48,155 bases of DNA from JBBPYR01 sp038199755 (GTDB lineage Bacteria > Chloroflexota > Ktedonobacteria > Ktedonobacterales > Ktedonobacteraceae), in assembly GCA_038199755.1 (NCBI GenBank), contig JBBPYR010000107.1, forward strand, positions 1 through 48,155, in the 5' to 3' direction. The notes beneath the pieces are model-generated. The model was not told the DNA's origin. It was given only the letters and a program-made list of their open reading frames with translations, and searched no databases. The translations under genes and the position numbers were made by a program. Positions 26,853-35,205 of this stretch are shown here, in pieces (the stretch's first letter is position 1; every line of letters begins with the position of its first letter).

Positions 26853-27824
26853 TTATGAGACGAATATTTGCCCACCATGCCAGACATCAAGCGAGTGCTT
26901 TACCGAGGCAATGTAGGCCGCCTCGTTATTGTTATCGCTGGTCGGCGCGTATTTAGGAATGATGAGGTCAACCGTCGTCAAGCCCCAGTAGGCAACATAG
27001 AGATTGCGAATGAGCTTATACCATGCCTCAAAGCCATCTTCCCATGTATTAAACCAAGCATACCCATCCTGACACTTAAAATTCGGAATGCAACGCAGGT
27101 TTCCCAAAGAGAGGCTGGACCGTGCCTCACCGGCTTTGCCAAAAGAGCTTTCGTGCAAGAAAAATGCTAGCGCAAAGGCTGGATCTATACCATACTGCGC
27201 ACCCAAATCGTATAGCTTCTGTCCCTTCCCCGCTGCTGGCGAACCGTAGGCCGCTAAGACCTGATTCATAAAAGCAGCACTCAGTGTTGGTTTACCTAAC
27301 ACCGAGTAGGGACCTGAATGTGCCGGTAGCGGCGTTTGCGGAGCGAGTGGGCCGTTACCTTGCCACTTGCTCACTAATGCATTTCCACCAACTTGCACAG
27401 AGTAAACCTGCCCACCATAATAGTTGACAAGTTGAGGCTGACCTGGACGCTGAAACATACCTGCCGAAATGAGAACAGCAGAGAACACAACACTTATGAC
27501 TAAGCAAATGATCAGAGGTTGTAACCATGGACGATGTCGTTGCAATGGAGGCTGAGCGTATTCATCAACAATACGATTTGTTGGCTGTTTTGCCACGCTA
27601 CGATTGGCGTGATATTGCATTGCTATCTTATCAGAGGGCTTCACCAGTTGTACTACTTTGCTGGTGAGCGTTTGCAAGGGATGTTCTCCTTGCTCTTCCT
27701 CCTCTTCCTCTGGCTCCGCTGCTGGCGGATTCGTGAGCGCACGTGTTCGCAACGGAATATTCAGCTGACCCGTAACCGGCTCTTGTGGTGTCGGCTTCTT
27801 ATTAGCGTAACTACCACTCGCCAT
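26853..27824 (-). CDS. Membrane-anchored glucosaminidase-like peptidoglycan hydrolase
   Basis: 323 residues with a type II membrane layout. A cytoplasmic part of about 100 residues rich in Pro, Glu and basic groups (with EPEEEEEEQGEHP) is followed by one membrane helix (PLIICLVISVVFSAVLISAG, about 104-123), a spacer, then a C-terminal lysozyme/N-acetylglucosaminidase fold from about 180: GQKLYDLGAQYGIDPAFALAFFLHESSFGKAG with the likely catalytic Glu in HESSFG, GNLRCIP, DGYAWFNTWEDGFEAWYKLI. It would cut cell-wall glycan outside the cell. GGAGG lies six bases before ATG. A GAAC-N4-GTTC box in its promoter region suggests damage-induced expression. Confidence 0.85.
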   Translation of the reverse strand: MASGSYANKKPTPQEPVTGQLNIPLRTRALTNPPAAEPEEEEEEQGEHPLQTLTSKVVQLVKPSDKIAMQYHANRSVAKQPTNRIVDEYAQPPLQRHRPWLQPLIICLVISVVFSAVLISAGMFQRPGQPQLVNYYGGQVYSVQVGGNALVSKWQGNGPLAPQTPLPAHSGPYSVLGKPTLSAAFMNQVLAAYGSPAAGKGQKLYDLGAQYGIDPAFALAFFLHESSFGKAGEARSSLSLGNLRCIPNFKCQDGYAWFNTWEDGFEAWYKLIRNLYVAYWGLTTVDLIIPKYAPTSDNNNEAAYIASVKHSLDVWHGGQIFVS

Positions 27825-27840
27825 GTGTAACCTCCTTGCA

Positions 27841-27854
27841 AGAACTTTTGTTCT
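27841..27854 (-). promoter_or_regulatory. SOS-type (LexA) box before the peptidoglycan hydrolase
   Basis: AGAAC-TTTT-GTTCT is a perfect GAAC-N4-GTTC palindrome 17-30 bases upstream of the start codon, between a TAAAAT -10 candidate (27855-27860 complement) and the ribosome binding site. The same 10 fixed bases occur at 17961-17974. Confidence 0.6.
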
Positions 27855-28397
27855 ATTTTAACACAACTCCACCTATCAACACAAGCCCGTCGTCTGTTCT
27901 CTATATGAGATAACATGATACACATTGGTACAGTTTAGTATATCATGCTTGCCTTTGGCAATAGCTAAACTATTGTAGTCTTTTTATGAGAACTTCCTTA
28001 AAATTTGCTAAGTAAGCAGGATAATAGTACCATACACATCTATGTAGAGCAAGCTGTTCTGCTCAATGCTATAGTACTATCTGTGTTGATCGCATGGTAG
28101 GCTTTCTTTGTAAAATGACAAAGATATACAGTTATACCCCATCAACGCTCCACCTATGCTATACTTATAGCTGAACTTTAAGGTGTGAATGCCTCTGCAC
28201 GCATTTGTTTGGGTTAGATATGGCTATTATTCCTTATCTATGGTATCACAAATAGCGGGCACATTGATAATTACCACTAGTAGGCTCTTGTTCCCTCTCA
28301 TCTATATACGTGTATTGTAACGTATAAAATGCGAGGGGTATTCTATGCAAAGAGTCTTAGCACATCCTCTCATCTGAGAGCAAGGAGTATTCGCAAC
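27855..28397. other. Long divergent intergenic region
   Basis: About 540 bp, AT-rich, without a believable gene on either strand. It must hold promoters for the genes on both sides; TATACT near 28157 is a -10 candidate for the plus-strand gene but lacks a good -35. Confidence 0.35.
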
Positions 28398-28775
28398 ATG
28401 GTTAGAAAAAGACGTTTTGGCCTAGCTAAACAGACACGACTCATGGAGAAGGCAGCACAACGTAAAATGAGTCGCTATACCAGTAGCGGCCTGATTATTA
28501 TTTTGGTTGGGATTTTGGTTATCTTTGCTGGGTTTGCGCTGCATACAGGAGCCTATTCCTCGGAGGGACTGATAATCGGCCTCGGTGCTATTACTGTTTT
28601 GGTCGGTATTATCAGAGTCTTAATCGGATTAATAAATCCATCTTCACCTGCGGACCTGCGCTACGTCACAGGCCAACCATTGCCCCGTGAAAGTGAAATT
28701 GTTGAAGTTGATACTCCTGAAAAAGAGTCTATTTCTCTTGATGAACTCACCTATCGTCCGACACTAGAAGAATAA
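28398..28775 (+). CDS. Small two-span membrane protein
   Basis: 125 residues from ATG 28398, ten bases after AAGGAG (the frame is open further upstream but without a better start). A basic N-terminus (MVRKRRFGLAKQTRLMEKAAQRKMSRY) precedes two hydrophobic helices, SGLIIILVGILVIFAGFAL and GLIIGLGAITVLVGIIRVLI, then an acidic tail of about 45 residues. The charge pattern predicts both ends in the cytoplasm. Not recognised; no enzyme motif. Confidence 0.7.
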   Translation: MVRKRRFGLAKQTRLMEKAAQRKMSRYTSSGLIIILVGILVIFAGFALHTGAYSSEGLIIGLGAITVLVGIIRVLIGLINPSSPADLRYVTGQPLPRESEIVEVDTPEKESISLDELTYRPTLEE

Positions 28776-28789
28776 TACGCTTCCTAGTC

Positions 28790-28831
28790 AGCGGTGGTTG
28801 CATGTAGCTATAACTACGTGTGACCACCGCT
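28790..28831. terminator. Bidirectional hairpin between convergent genes
   Basis: 18-base arms (28790-28807, 28814-28831) with three imperfect positions and a 6-base loop, placed between the stops at 28775 and 28851. Confidence 0.5.
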
Positions 28832-28850
28832 GCTTATGAAACTAGACTAA

Positions 28851-30482
28851 CTATACTCCTGCCTGTGCTTCTGCTACGGCCTCTTGCTGCTGATCTTTTT
28901 CAGGTTGTTCTTTGCGAGGTCGGCCCGGTAACGTAAAGGCCAATACTACCGAAAGCAGGGCCAGGTAGAATGTAAGGTAATATGCGTCGTTGATGGCCAG
29001 GACGAAATGCTGCGGAATCAACGAGCCTAAAATTTGCCCAGCCGCGGCTTTTGCCGCAACAGCAGGAGGTGCGCCATGCAACTGTAGTTGCTGCACCAAC
29101 TGCCCAAACTGATGACCCAGTGCCGTCGCCGGATTTTTAATATCATTCGCTGAGGCCGTGTTGTAGTTCGCTAACTGATTGGTCAGAATTGTACCTAGCA
29201 TCGCGACACCGAAGGACTGAATAACGGTGCGCAATGCCGTGAGCAGCGAACTTGCACGTGGTAGTTGCCGTGGCTGTAGACCAGAGAGTGCCGTGGTCAG
29301 TGTCGTCTGTAATACGAGGCCGAGAGCCACGCCACGAATCGCGATAATCCCCATCAGTTGTATGAAAGGGGTATTGAGTTCAATGTGTGCTAGCTCCCAA
29401 GTATTGATTGCCAGCAGAATGCTGCCAGCGGCGATGAGCCAGCGACCACCAATACGGTTATAGAGCGCGCCTGCCAATGGCGTAACAATCCCCGATGCAA
29501 TCGCCAGTGGCAACACCAGCAGGCCAGCTTGTAGCGGAGTTTGGCCGCGCAGTGTTTGCAGGTAGATCGGCAATAAGAATTCAGCACCAAAGAGGGCCAC
29601 GCTACTCACCCAGCCCACTATACTGGCAAAGGCATAGCTGCGTTTCGTGAAGAGGCGTAGATCGAGTAGCGGGTCTTCTGTGCGCAATTCAACCATAAAC
29701 AGTGCCCCTAAGGTAGCAACACCCACGACGAGTAACGAGATGATAAAGGGAGAGCCCCAGCCAACACTACTGCCACGCTGAATGGCATACAGCAACGTGC
29801 CAAAGCTAATGGTCGAAAGAATAACGCCAGGGATATCCAATTTGACTGCCCGACTACCGCGCTGCTCCTTGAGCCAGATTGAACCGAGGATCACGCCGAC
29901 AATGCCAATCGGTATGTTAATCCAGAAAATGTATTGCCATGACCAGTATTGCACGAAATAGCCACCGAGCACGGGACCACTCGCGGGCGCAACCACCAAT
30001 GGAATACCGTAGACACCAAAAGCCAGGCCACGCTCACGCTCTGGAAACGCACTGAACAAAAGCGAGATGCCCAGTGGTCCCAGCATGCCGCCGCCAAGTC
30101 CCTGCAATGCGCGGAAGACGACCAGCCAGCCTAATGAAGGTGCGAACGAACACAGGATAGAACCAAGCGTGAACATCGTCAAAGCCGTCAAATAGACACG
30201 CTTGATGCCGAAACGCTCTGACAGGTATCCCGCCAAGGGTGTAATGATACCCAGAGCCAGAATGTAAGCCGTGAGGATACCATCAACCTGATCGATTGAG
30301 GCTTTTTGTCCAGCCACTCCAAAAACCCGTTGGAACGTTGGTACCGCCACGTTGACTGCTGTCGCATCCAGCACAAACATAAACGTGCCGAACACAACCG
30401 AGAATAACACTCGCCATTTATAATTTGGGTCATTCTTTTCAGTAGTGGCTGCTCCACTTGCCGCTTGTTCATTTGTTGCCAT
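28851..30482 (-). CDS. DHA2-family multidrug efflux transporter
   Basis: 543-residue MFS antiporter of the 14-span EmrB/QacA type. Span 1 opens VLFSVVFGTFMFVLDATAVNVAVPTFQRVF, with the membrane Asp typical of the family. The motif A loop is GYLSERFGIKRVYL and the antiporter motif C is APASGPVLGGYF followed by WSWQYIFWINIPIG. It should export drugs with proton influx. An operator-like palindrome (30496-30509) lies just upstream, overlapping the run into its AAGGAAG ribosome binding site and matching one before the adjacent tetR-like gene. The gene is intact. Confidence 0.93.
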   Translation of the reverse strand: MATNEQAASGAATTEKNDPNYKWRVLFSVVFGTFMFVLDATAVNVAVPTFQRVFGVAGQKASIDQVDGILTAYILALGIITPLAGYLSERFGIKRVYLTALTMFTLGSILCSFAPSLGWLVVFRALQGLGGGMLGPLGISLLFSAFPERERGLAFGVYGIPLVVAPASGPVLGGYFVQYWSWQYIFWINIPIGIVGVILGSIWLKEQRGSRAVKLDIPGVILSTISFGTLLYAIQRGSSVGWGSPFIISLLVVGVATLGALFMVELRTEDPLLDLRLFTKRSYAFASIVGWVSSVALFGAEFLLPIYLQTLRGQTPLQAGLLVLPLAIASGIVTPLAGALYNRIGGRWLIAAGSILLAINTWELAHIELNTPFIQLMGIIAIRGVALGLVLQTTLTTALSGLQPRQLPRASSLLTALRTVIQSFGVAMLGTILTNQLANYNTASANDIKNPATALGHQFGQLVQQLQLHGAPPAVAAKAAAGQILGSLIPQHFVLAINDAYYLTFYLALLSVVLAFTLPGRPRKEQPEKDQQQEAVAEAQAGV

Positions 30483-30495
30483 GAAGAATACTTCC

Positions 30496-30509
30496 TTATC
30501 AGTCGATAA
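30496..30509 (-). promoter_or_regulatory. Predicted TetR operator before the DHA2 exporter
   Basis: TTATC-AGTC-GATAA, 14-27 bases upstream of the exporter start. Its flanks (CTTCC before, ATGAA after, plus strand) match those of the site at 31223, beyond the TetR-like gene. Confidence 0.65.
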
Positions 30510-30539
30510 ATGAATGCTAAAAAAAGACGTTCCTACTGT

Positions 30540-31199
30540 CTAAAATGGGTACTTCTGTTGCTCGCTTGGTTTTGTATAGGCAATACCATGAAGCAAAATA
30601 TCTACCACGATTTCAGCACGCTCTCCCTGCTTCGTCGCTAACTGAGTAGCGACTTCGGACGGTCTGATGATAAAACGTGTGAGCATATTCATAAACAGAA
30701 ATGCTGCCGTCATAGCATCAACTCCGCCGTGTTCCTGATCGCGCACGATGCCTTGCTGCACCCCATCACCTAAAATACTAGCGATAGGAACGAGCATGCT
30801 AGTGCGAAAGGCTTCGGTCAGCGTCTGCTGCGCCTGTGTACTCAATTCCTGGCGAATATCATGCATCATCATCGACATATCATGGTGGGTTGTACCCAAG
30901 AGATACCGTACTACCTGTCGCAGTCGCTCTTCCACACCCTCTTCGCGATGCGCGATCCGTTCTAGAGCCGCCTTCGTCTTCGCCAGATCCCCTAGCATGA
31001 CTGCCACATAGAGGTCTTGCTTGTCAGAAAAGTAATGATAGAGAGCCGGTTGCGTGAGACCACAGGCGTCGGCAATCTGCCGCGTCGTTACGGCTCGATA
31101 GCCTTGTTCCATGAAAAGTTGGTGTGCGGTGCGTAATATCGTGCGCTGCGTCTCCTCCACCTCTTCGTGCGATACCTGTTTGCGTTGTCCACGTGCCAT
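30540..31199 (-). CDS. TetR-family transcriptional repressor
   Basis: 219 residues from ATG 31199 (MARGQRK). The DNA-binding domain is standard: ILRTAHQLFMEQGYRAVTTRQIADACGLTQPALYHYFSDKQDLYVAV. The ligand-binding half (about 70-215) has Met-rich helices (HHDMSMMMHDIRQEL). It lies 57 bp upstream of the DHA2 exporter on the same strand, and near-identical palindromes precede both genes, so it most likely represses itself and the exporter and is released by a transported compound. In-frame Met codons further upstream lie across the palindrome and are not used here. Confidence 0.93.
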   Translation of the reverse strand: MARGQRKQVSHEEVEETQRTILRTAHQLFMEQGYRAVTTRQIADACGLTQPALYHYFSDKQDLYVAVMLGDLAKTKAALERIAHREEGVEERLRQVVRYLLGTTHHDMSMMMHDIRQELSTQAQQTLTEAFRTSMLVPIASILGDGVQQGIVRDQEHGGVDAMTAAFLFMNMLTRFIIRPSEVATQLATKQGERAEIVVDILLHGIAYTKPSEQQKYPF

Positions 31200-31222
31200 G
31201 ACTATAATACCCTCTCTCTTCC

Positions 31223-31236
31223 TTATCATCTGATAA
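31223..31236 (-). promoter_or_regulatory. Predicted TetR autoregulatory operator
   Basis: TTATCA-TC-TGATAA, a perfect palindrome 24-37 bases upstream of the tetR-like start. It shares half-sites and flanks with 30496-30509. Confidence 0.65.
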
Positions 31237-31267
31237 ATAACATACAAAATAAATATCCGCCATGTCA

Positions 31268-31327
31268 AGAACAAAACAGTGCTCTACATCAGCCAATTTT
31301 GGCTGATGTAGAGCACTGTTTTGTTCT
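31268..31327. terminator. 29-bp perfect hairpin
   Basis: Arms 31268-31296 and 31299-31327 pair without mismatch, 2-base loop. It separates the stop of the gene at 31335 from the tetR operator and probably ends that transcript. The tip CCAATTTTGG is identical to that of the hairpin at 42131. Confidence 0.7.
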
Positions 31328-31334
31328 GTTTTTC

Positions 31335-32120
31335 TTATTGAGAGTGGAACGTGGTGCCATCGTTCAGGTAAATGATCTGTTGATCTTGGATGTGAATAAT
31401 TAGGTCGGGCTTGCCGTCGTGGTTCACATCACGCACTTCGCCAGTAACGGGCGTTAAATCTTGCCCATCACCAAATAGGGTGGGGCCGCTATAGATACGG
31501 GTATGGGCAGCGTCGCCCCCGGGTATTTCGATGATTTGCACATGTCTATGTAAATTGAGGAAGATAAAATGGGTAGGATTAATAGCACTATCATGGTGAC
31601 CAACAACGGCATCTAGTTGTGAGGTGCGGGGGCGACCATAGTGAAGATCATCCTGATAGGTGCGCCACCACGAGGATAACGCGGCAAGCGTCATGACAAG
31701 CACAATCGCCACTACGACACCGATGAGCACGAAAACAAGAGGAGACCGTTTCGCTGGTTCTGTTACCTTTGCTTTAGCTGTGGGAGTAGCAGCGTTCGAG
31801 GCACCGCCATTGCTTTGGTTTGGCTTTGCATTCATGCTGGAGCGACGCCGTTGGATGATTGGCGTTTGCAATATGGGATCACCAAGCGTGTCGCGTTCCT
31901 CTACCTCTGGTTCTTCTGCTTTCACTGCTTGTACAGGCTGGACAGGTTGGGATGCCCGCATAGGTTGAACAGGCAGCGATGCTCGCATAGGTTGGACAGG
32001 TTGGGATGCACGGTACCGTCGCGCACTACTACGCGACCGTGTGTCGTACAGAGCATCATCATCTAGGATATCAGCCTCAATAGGACGAGATTGTCTTTTT
32101 GTCTGCTGCGTACTACCCAT
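31335..32120 (-). CDS. Membrane-anchored protein with extracytoplasmic VCBS/FG-GAP-like tail
   Basis: 261 residues. A long basic cytoplasmic N-terminus includes three tandem nine-residue units (RASQPVQPM type), then comes one membrane helix (SPLVFVLIGVVVAIVLVMTLAAL, about 130-152), then an outer domain ending VRDVNHDGKPDLIIHIQDQQ, the Asp-rich loop of FG-GAP/VCBS or calcium-binding repeats. The pattern HFIFLNLHRHVQIIEIPGGDA is not one I can name. No enzymatic residues are evident. Likely a surface or wall-associated protein of unknown role. A damaged SOS-like site lies 28-41 bases upstream. Confidence 0.75.
   Translation of the reverse strand: MGSTQQTKRQSRPIEADILDDDALYDTRSRSSARRYRASQPVQPMRASLPVQPMRASQPVQPVQAVKAEEPEVEERDTLGDPILQTPIIQRRRSSMNAKPNQSNGGASNAATPTAKAKVTEPAKRSPLVFVLIGVVVAIVLVMTLAALSSWWRTYQDDLHYGRPRTSQLDAVVGHHDSAINPTHFIFLNLHRHVQIIEIPGGDAAHTRIYSGPTLFGDGQDLTPVTGEVRDVNHDGKPDLIIHIQDQQIIYLNDGTTFHSQ
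31934..32014 (-). repeat. Three 27-bp tandem coding repeats
   Basis: Units 31934-31960, 31961-31987 and 31988-32014 encode the RASxPVQPM repeats of the membrane-anchored protein. Copy number may vary between strains. Confidence 0.75.
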
Positions 32121-32133
32121 TCCGGTTTCCTCC

Positions 32134-32161
32134 GTTCTAGCTGTATTAGAACATATTTTCT
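32134..32161 (-). promoter_or_regulatory. Overlapping inverted repeats before the membrane-anchored protein
   Basis: GTTCTA-N7-TAGAAC (32134-32152) is perfect. AGAAC-N4-TTTCT (32148-32161) is one base from an SOS-type box. Both share the AGAAC half. Position (14-41 bases before the start) suits a regulator site; identity unknown. Confidence 0.35.
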
Positions 32162-32434
32162 GATATCATATACTCAATAAACGAACTAGTCAAGAGTAAT
32201 TAGTACGAATGTTCATAGTTGCGCTTAAATTGGTGGTACTTGCTACTTTATCAACGGGTAGTACTTGACTAGACGCGAAAAAGCCGTTAAATGGTGCAAA
32301 TATTTCGCATGATGCCTCCCTACCTTCTGAAATATTCCCTCTTTCTATGTCCTAGATGGCATGGTACAATAGGCCCATTACAAAGTACAATACAGGGGGG
32401 ACTCCTTGTGTAGGCATTCCTCACACATTTCAGT
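32162..32434. other. Divergent spacer before the tRNA nucleotidyltransferase
   Basis: Nothing gene-like. TACAAT at about 32364 is a possible -10 for the plus-strand gene. The ribosome binding site of that gene is not obvious. Confidence 0.3.
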
Positions 32435-33802
32435 ATGCTAGATATTATTATCACTTTAGCGGAAGCATTCCGCGCACAACATAAACAACTGTATATGGTC
32501 GGGGGAACCGTTCGTGACGTGCTGCTCAATCGTGGGCAAGGAGCTGACGCGGACCTAGCGACCGATGCGCGACCCGATGAGGTGAAACGCTTAGTGGCAC
32601 CGACACGCCCTAGCACTATTGTGCTCGTGGGAGAACGCTTTGGCACCGTGCGGCTTCACTATGGGGATGACATTGTCGAAATCACCACGTTTCGTAGTGA
32701 ACGCTATAATGCAGAGTCGCGCAAACCAGAGGTTTGTTTCGGCGATACGCTCGCAGACGATTTGCTGCGGCGCGACTTCACGATTAACGCCTTGGCTCGT
32801 GATCCGCTCAATGGCATTATTATCGATCTTTTTGGTGGCAGACAAGACCTGGAAGCCCATATTTTGCGGGCCGTTGGCAATGAGCCGGATAAGCGTTTTG
32901 ACGAGGACCCGCTACGTTTACTGCGTGCGGTGCGTTTCGCGGCACAACTCGACTTTACCATCGAAGCCGAAACCCGCGCCTCGATTGCACGTCAGGCCAC
33001 GAAGCTGCAAAAGATTAGTCGCGAGCGCATCCGCGACGAGATGAATAAATTGCTCGTCGCGCCCCATGCCCATAAAGGACTTGACTTGCTCGTAGAACTC
33101 GGTCTGATGGAGTGGATTATCCCAGAGGTATTAGAGTTACGCGGTGTGAGCCAGCAACCACAACCACGGATGCCAGCCACAAAAGATGTCTATGCCCATG
33201 TCTTGCGCGTGGTCGAACGCTCGTCAGCGCGCCTCAAGACGCGCTGGGGAGCGTTGTTGCACGATATCGCGAAACCACGCACCAAGACCGTCGAAGACAA
33301 CAAGGTACACTTCCTTGGTCACGAAGATGTAGGGGCAGTCATGGCAAAAGACATTCTCAGACGTCTGCATTTTGACCGCGATTTCATTGATGCCGTGTCT
33401 CGTCTTGTGCGTCTACATATGCGAGCCAACGCCTACACCTCCGATTGGACCGACGGCGCGGTACGTCGTCTCATGCTTGAGGCTGCTGATGATCTTCCCG
33501 ATTTACTCGATCTTTCGCGTGCCGATATTACAAGCTATCGTGTTGATAAGGTGAATCGTGCCGTGGCTCGTGTCAACGAGTTAGGTGAACGTTGCCAGCA
33601 CCTCAAAGAAGAAGCTGAACGTGTTCCACTCAAAAGCCCACTAGATGGCAATGAATTGATGGCTCTTTTCGAGCGTGGACCTGGCCCCTGGCTGCGACCC
33701 ATCAAAGATCACTTGTTAAGTCTAGTCATTGATGGCGAACTTTCACCCGATGATAAAGAGAGAGCCATCCGTATTGCACGCAGTTTGATGGAGCAAAACT
33801 AA
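32435..33802 (+). CDS. CCA tRNA nucleotidyltransferase / poly(A) polymerase family, with HD domain
   Basis: 455-residue class II nucleotidyltransferase. The head domain has YMVGGTVRDVLLNRGQGADADLATDARPDEV, where GG and the Asp-x-Asp pair bind nucleotide and metal, and RRDFTINALARDP; the RNA-binding neck has RFDEDPLRLLRAVRFAAQL. A C-terminal HD phosphohydrolase domain follows (GALLHDIAKP, FLGHEDVGA, LHMRA). It adds or repairs the 3' CCA of tRNA; whether it adds CCA, CC or A cannot be told by eye. It is first in a co-directional run with the Nif3-like gene 53 bp behind. Confidence 0.9.
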   Translation: MLDIIITLAEAFRAQHKQLYMVGGTVRDVLLNRGQGADADLATDARPDEVKRLVAPTRPSTIVLVGERFGTVRLHYGDDIVEITTFRSERYNAESRKPEVCFGDTLADDLLRRDFTINALARDPLNGIIIDLFGGRQDLEAHILRAVGNEPDKRFDEDPLRLLRAVRFAAQLDFTIEAETRASIARQATKLQKISRERIRDEMNKLLVAPHAHKGLDLLVELGLMEWIIPEVLELRGVSQQPQPRMPATKDVYAHVLRVVERSSARLKTRWGALLHDIAKPRTKTVEDNKVHFLGHEDVGAVMAKDILRRLHFDRDFIDAVSRLVRLHMRANAYTSDWTDGAVRRLMLEAADDLPDLLDLSRADITSYRVDKVNRAVARVNELGERCQHLKEEAERVPLKSPLDGNELMALFERGPGPWLRPIKDHLLSLVIDGELSPDDKERAIRIARSLMEQN

Positions 33803-33855
33803 TAGGTGGGAACAGGGCATCCCATGGCGAGTGCTCTGCCCACTAAGGAGACGTT

Positions 33856-34620
33856 ATGAGTGTAATGCGTGACGAAATTCTGCAATTTCTCGACACCTAT
33901 CTGAACAGTGACTCTTTCAAAGATTATGGACCCAATGGCATGCAGGTGATCGGGCGACCAGAGGTCCGTCACATTGGTCTGGGCGTGAGTGCCAATCTAG
34001 AGCTGTTTCGCCTGGCGCAGGCTGGCAACGTTGATCTTTTGCTGGTTCATCATGGCCTCTTTTGGGAAAATATGCCGCGTGAGGTTGGGGCGATGATGAA
34101 GGCACGGCTCAAAATGCTTTTTGACAAAGACATCAGCTTGCTTGCCTATCACCTTCCTCTTGATGCCCACCCCGAACTTGGCAACAATGCACTCTGGTTA
34201 AAGCAATTGGGCTTTGAGGTAGAAGGAATTACGCTTGGCACAACCCGTGGCAAGGCCATTGGCGCGATTGGCACAACCCCCAAGCGACAAACACTACGCA
34301 ATCTCATCAAGGATATCACTACCATTGCTGGTGCTGCCCCGCGTGTCTATGCCTACGGCCCACAAACTGTGCGTCGTCTTGGCGTTGTTACGGGTGGTGG
34401 CCAGGGCTATTTTCTGGAAGCTATTGCCCGTGGCTGCGATACCTTCCTCACAGGCGAAGTTGGCGAGCCAACCGAGGGGATCGCACGTGAAGAAGGCGTC
34501 AACTTTATCTCTGCCGGACACTATAACTCGGAGAAAATAGGCGTCAAAGCCTTGGGCGAACTGCTCAAACAACAGTTCAATATCAAAGCCGTCTTTTACG
34601 ATGTTCCTAATGGAGTCTGA
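33856..34620 (+). CDS. Nif3-like dinuclear metal centre protein
   Basis: 254 residues of the NIF3/DUF34 family (often annotated GTP cyclohydrolase 1 type 2). Metal-ligand motifs: LLLVHHGLFW, LPLDAHPELGNN, and C-terminal LTGEVGEP and SAGHYNSEKIG. It forms a toroid hexamer in homologues; cellular function is uncertain, with proposed roles in metal handling or protein repair. AAGGAGA precedes the ATG. It is a housekeeping-type gene in the run from 32435 to 36356. Confidence 0.92.
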   Translation: MSVMRDEILQFLDTYLNSDSFKDYGPNGMQVIGRPEVRHIGLGVSANLELFRLAQAGNVDLLLVHHGLFWENMPREVGAMMKARLKMLFDKDISLLAYHLPLDAHPELGNNALWLKQLGFEVEGITLGTTRGKAIGAIGTTPKRQTLRNLIKDITTIAGAAPRVYAYGPQTVRRLGVVTGGGQGYFLEAIARGCDTFLTGEVGEPTEGIAREEGVNFISAGHYNSEKIGVKALGELLKQQFNIKAVFYDVPNGV

Positions 34621-34649
34621 ATCCACTAAATATAGTATATGGTGAGACT

Positions 34650-35191
34650 ATGCTTGAGCAGCAATCTGAAGAAACGAAAGATGAGTCTCAACACTCTCTA
34701 CAATCCGAGAACTGGTGGGCCACCACAGACTTTCCTGTGCGTAGCACGTTACGTGCTGCCTTTCTCATTGATGGGCGCATGACCTGCGTGTCCTGCTCAT
34801 GGCCGAGCATCTCGGTCTTTGTGATGAAGATACGCTTTTTACTCTTGTAGAGGCCATGGGACGTGCTAATCTTGGCAATGAATTAGCTCAATTACGGGGT
34901 GACTTAGGGCATGAATGGGCTAGGCTACGCTCACTACTGAGCGATCCCTATACAAGCATGGTGGCTTGTCTGATGCAGGCAAAAGAGAATCTAGACGCCA
35001 TCAAGTCTGGGCGTCCACTCAGGGGCCATCTTTTGCCCTACATTCGTCATGATCTGGCAAAGGACTATGAAATGGAGGTCAACCCGGTCAACGGGTGGCT
35101 CAGCCAATTGTCGCACGAAGAAAGTATCACACCTGTATCCACAGACGAAATAGATGGTGAGAGTAACGAGAATATGATAGAAACAGAATAG
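34650..35191 (+). pseudogene. Hypothetical gene split by one frameshift
   Basis: The frame from ATG 34650 is coding-like up to about residue 45 (NWWATTDFPVRSTLRAAFLIDGRMTC). Past about 34785 it becomes noise, while the frame two positions over reads VLLMAEHLGLCDEDTLFTLVEAMGRANLGNELAQ and continues to 35191. Loss of one base near 34785-34790 explains both; together they make about 180 residues. There is no slippery heptamer, so programmed shifting is unlikely; a real mutation or sequencing error are the options. The product is not recognised. The second part might be translated alone from ATG 34799 but has no ribosome binding site. Confidence 0.65.
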
Positions 35192-35205
35192 CAGAGAAAG
35201 GACTG

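Noticed and set aside
34765..34800. Programmed frameshift in the gene at 34650
   Set aside because: No slippery heptamer or Shine-Dalgarno-like stimulator is present at the shift point.
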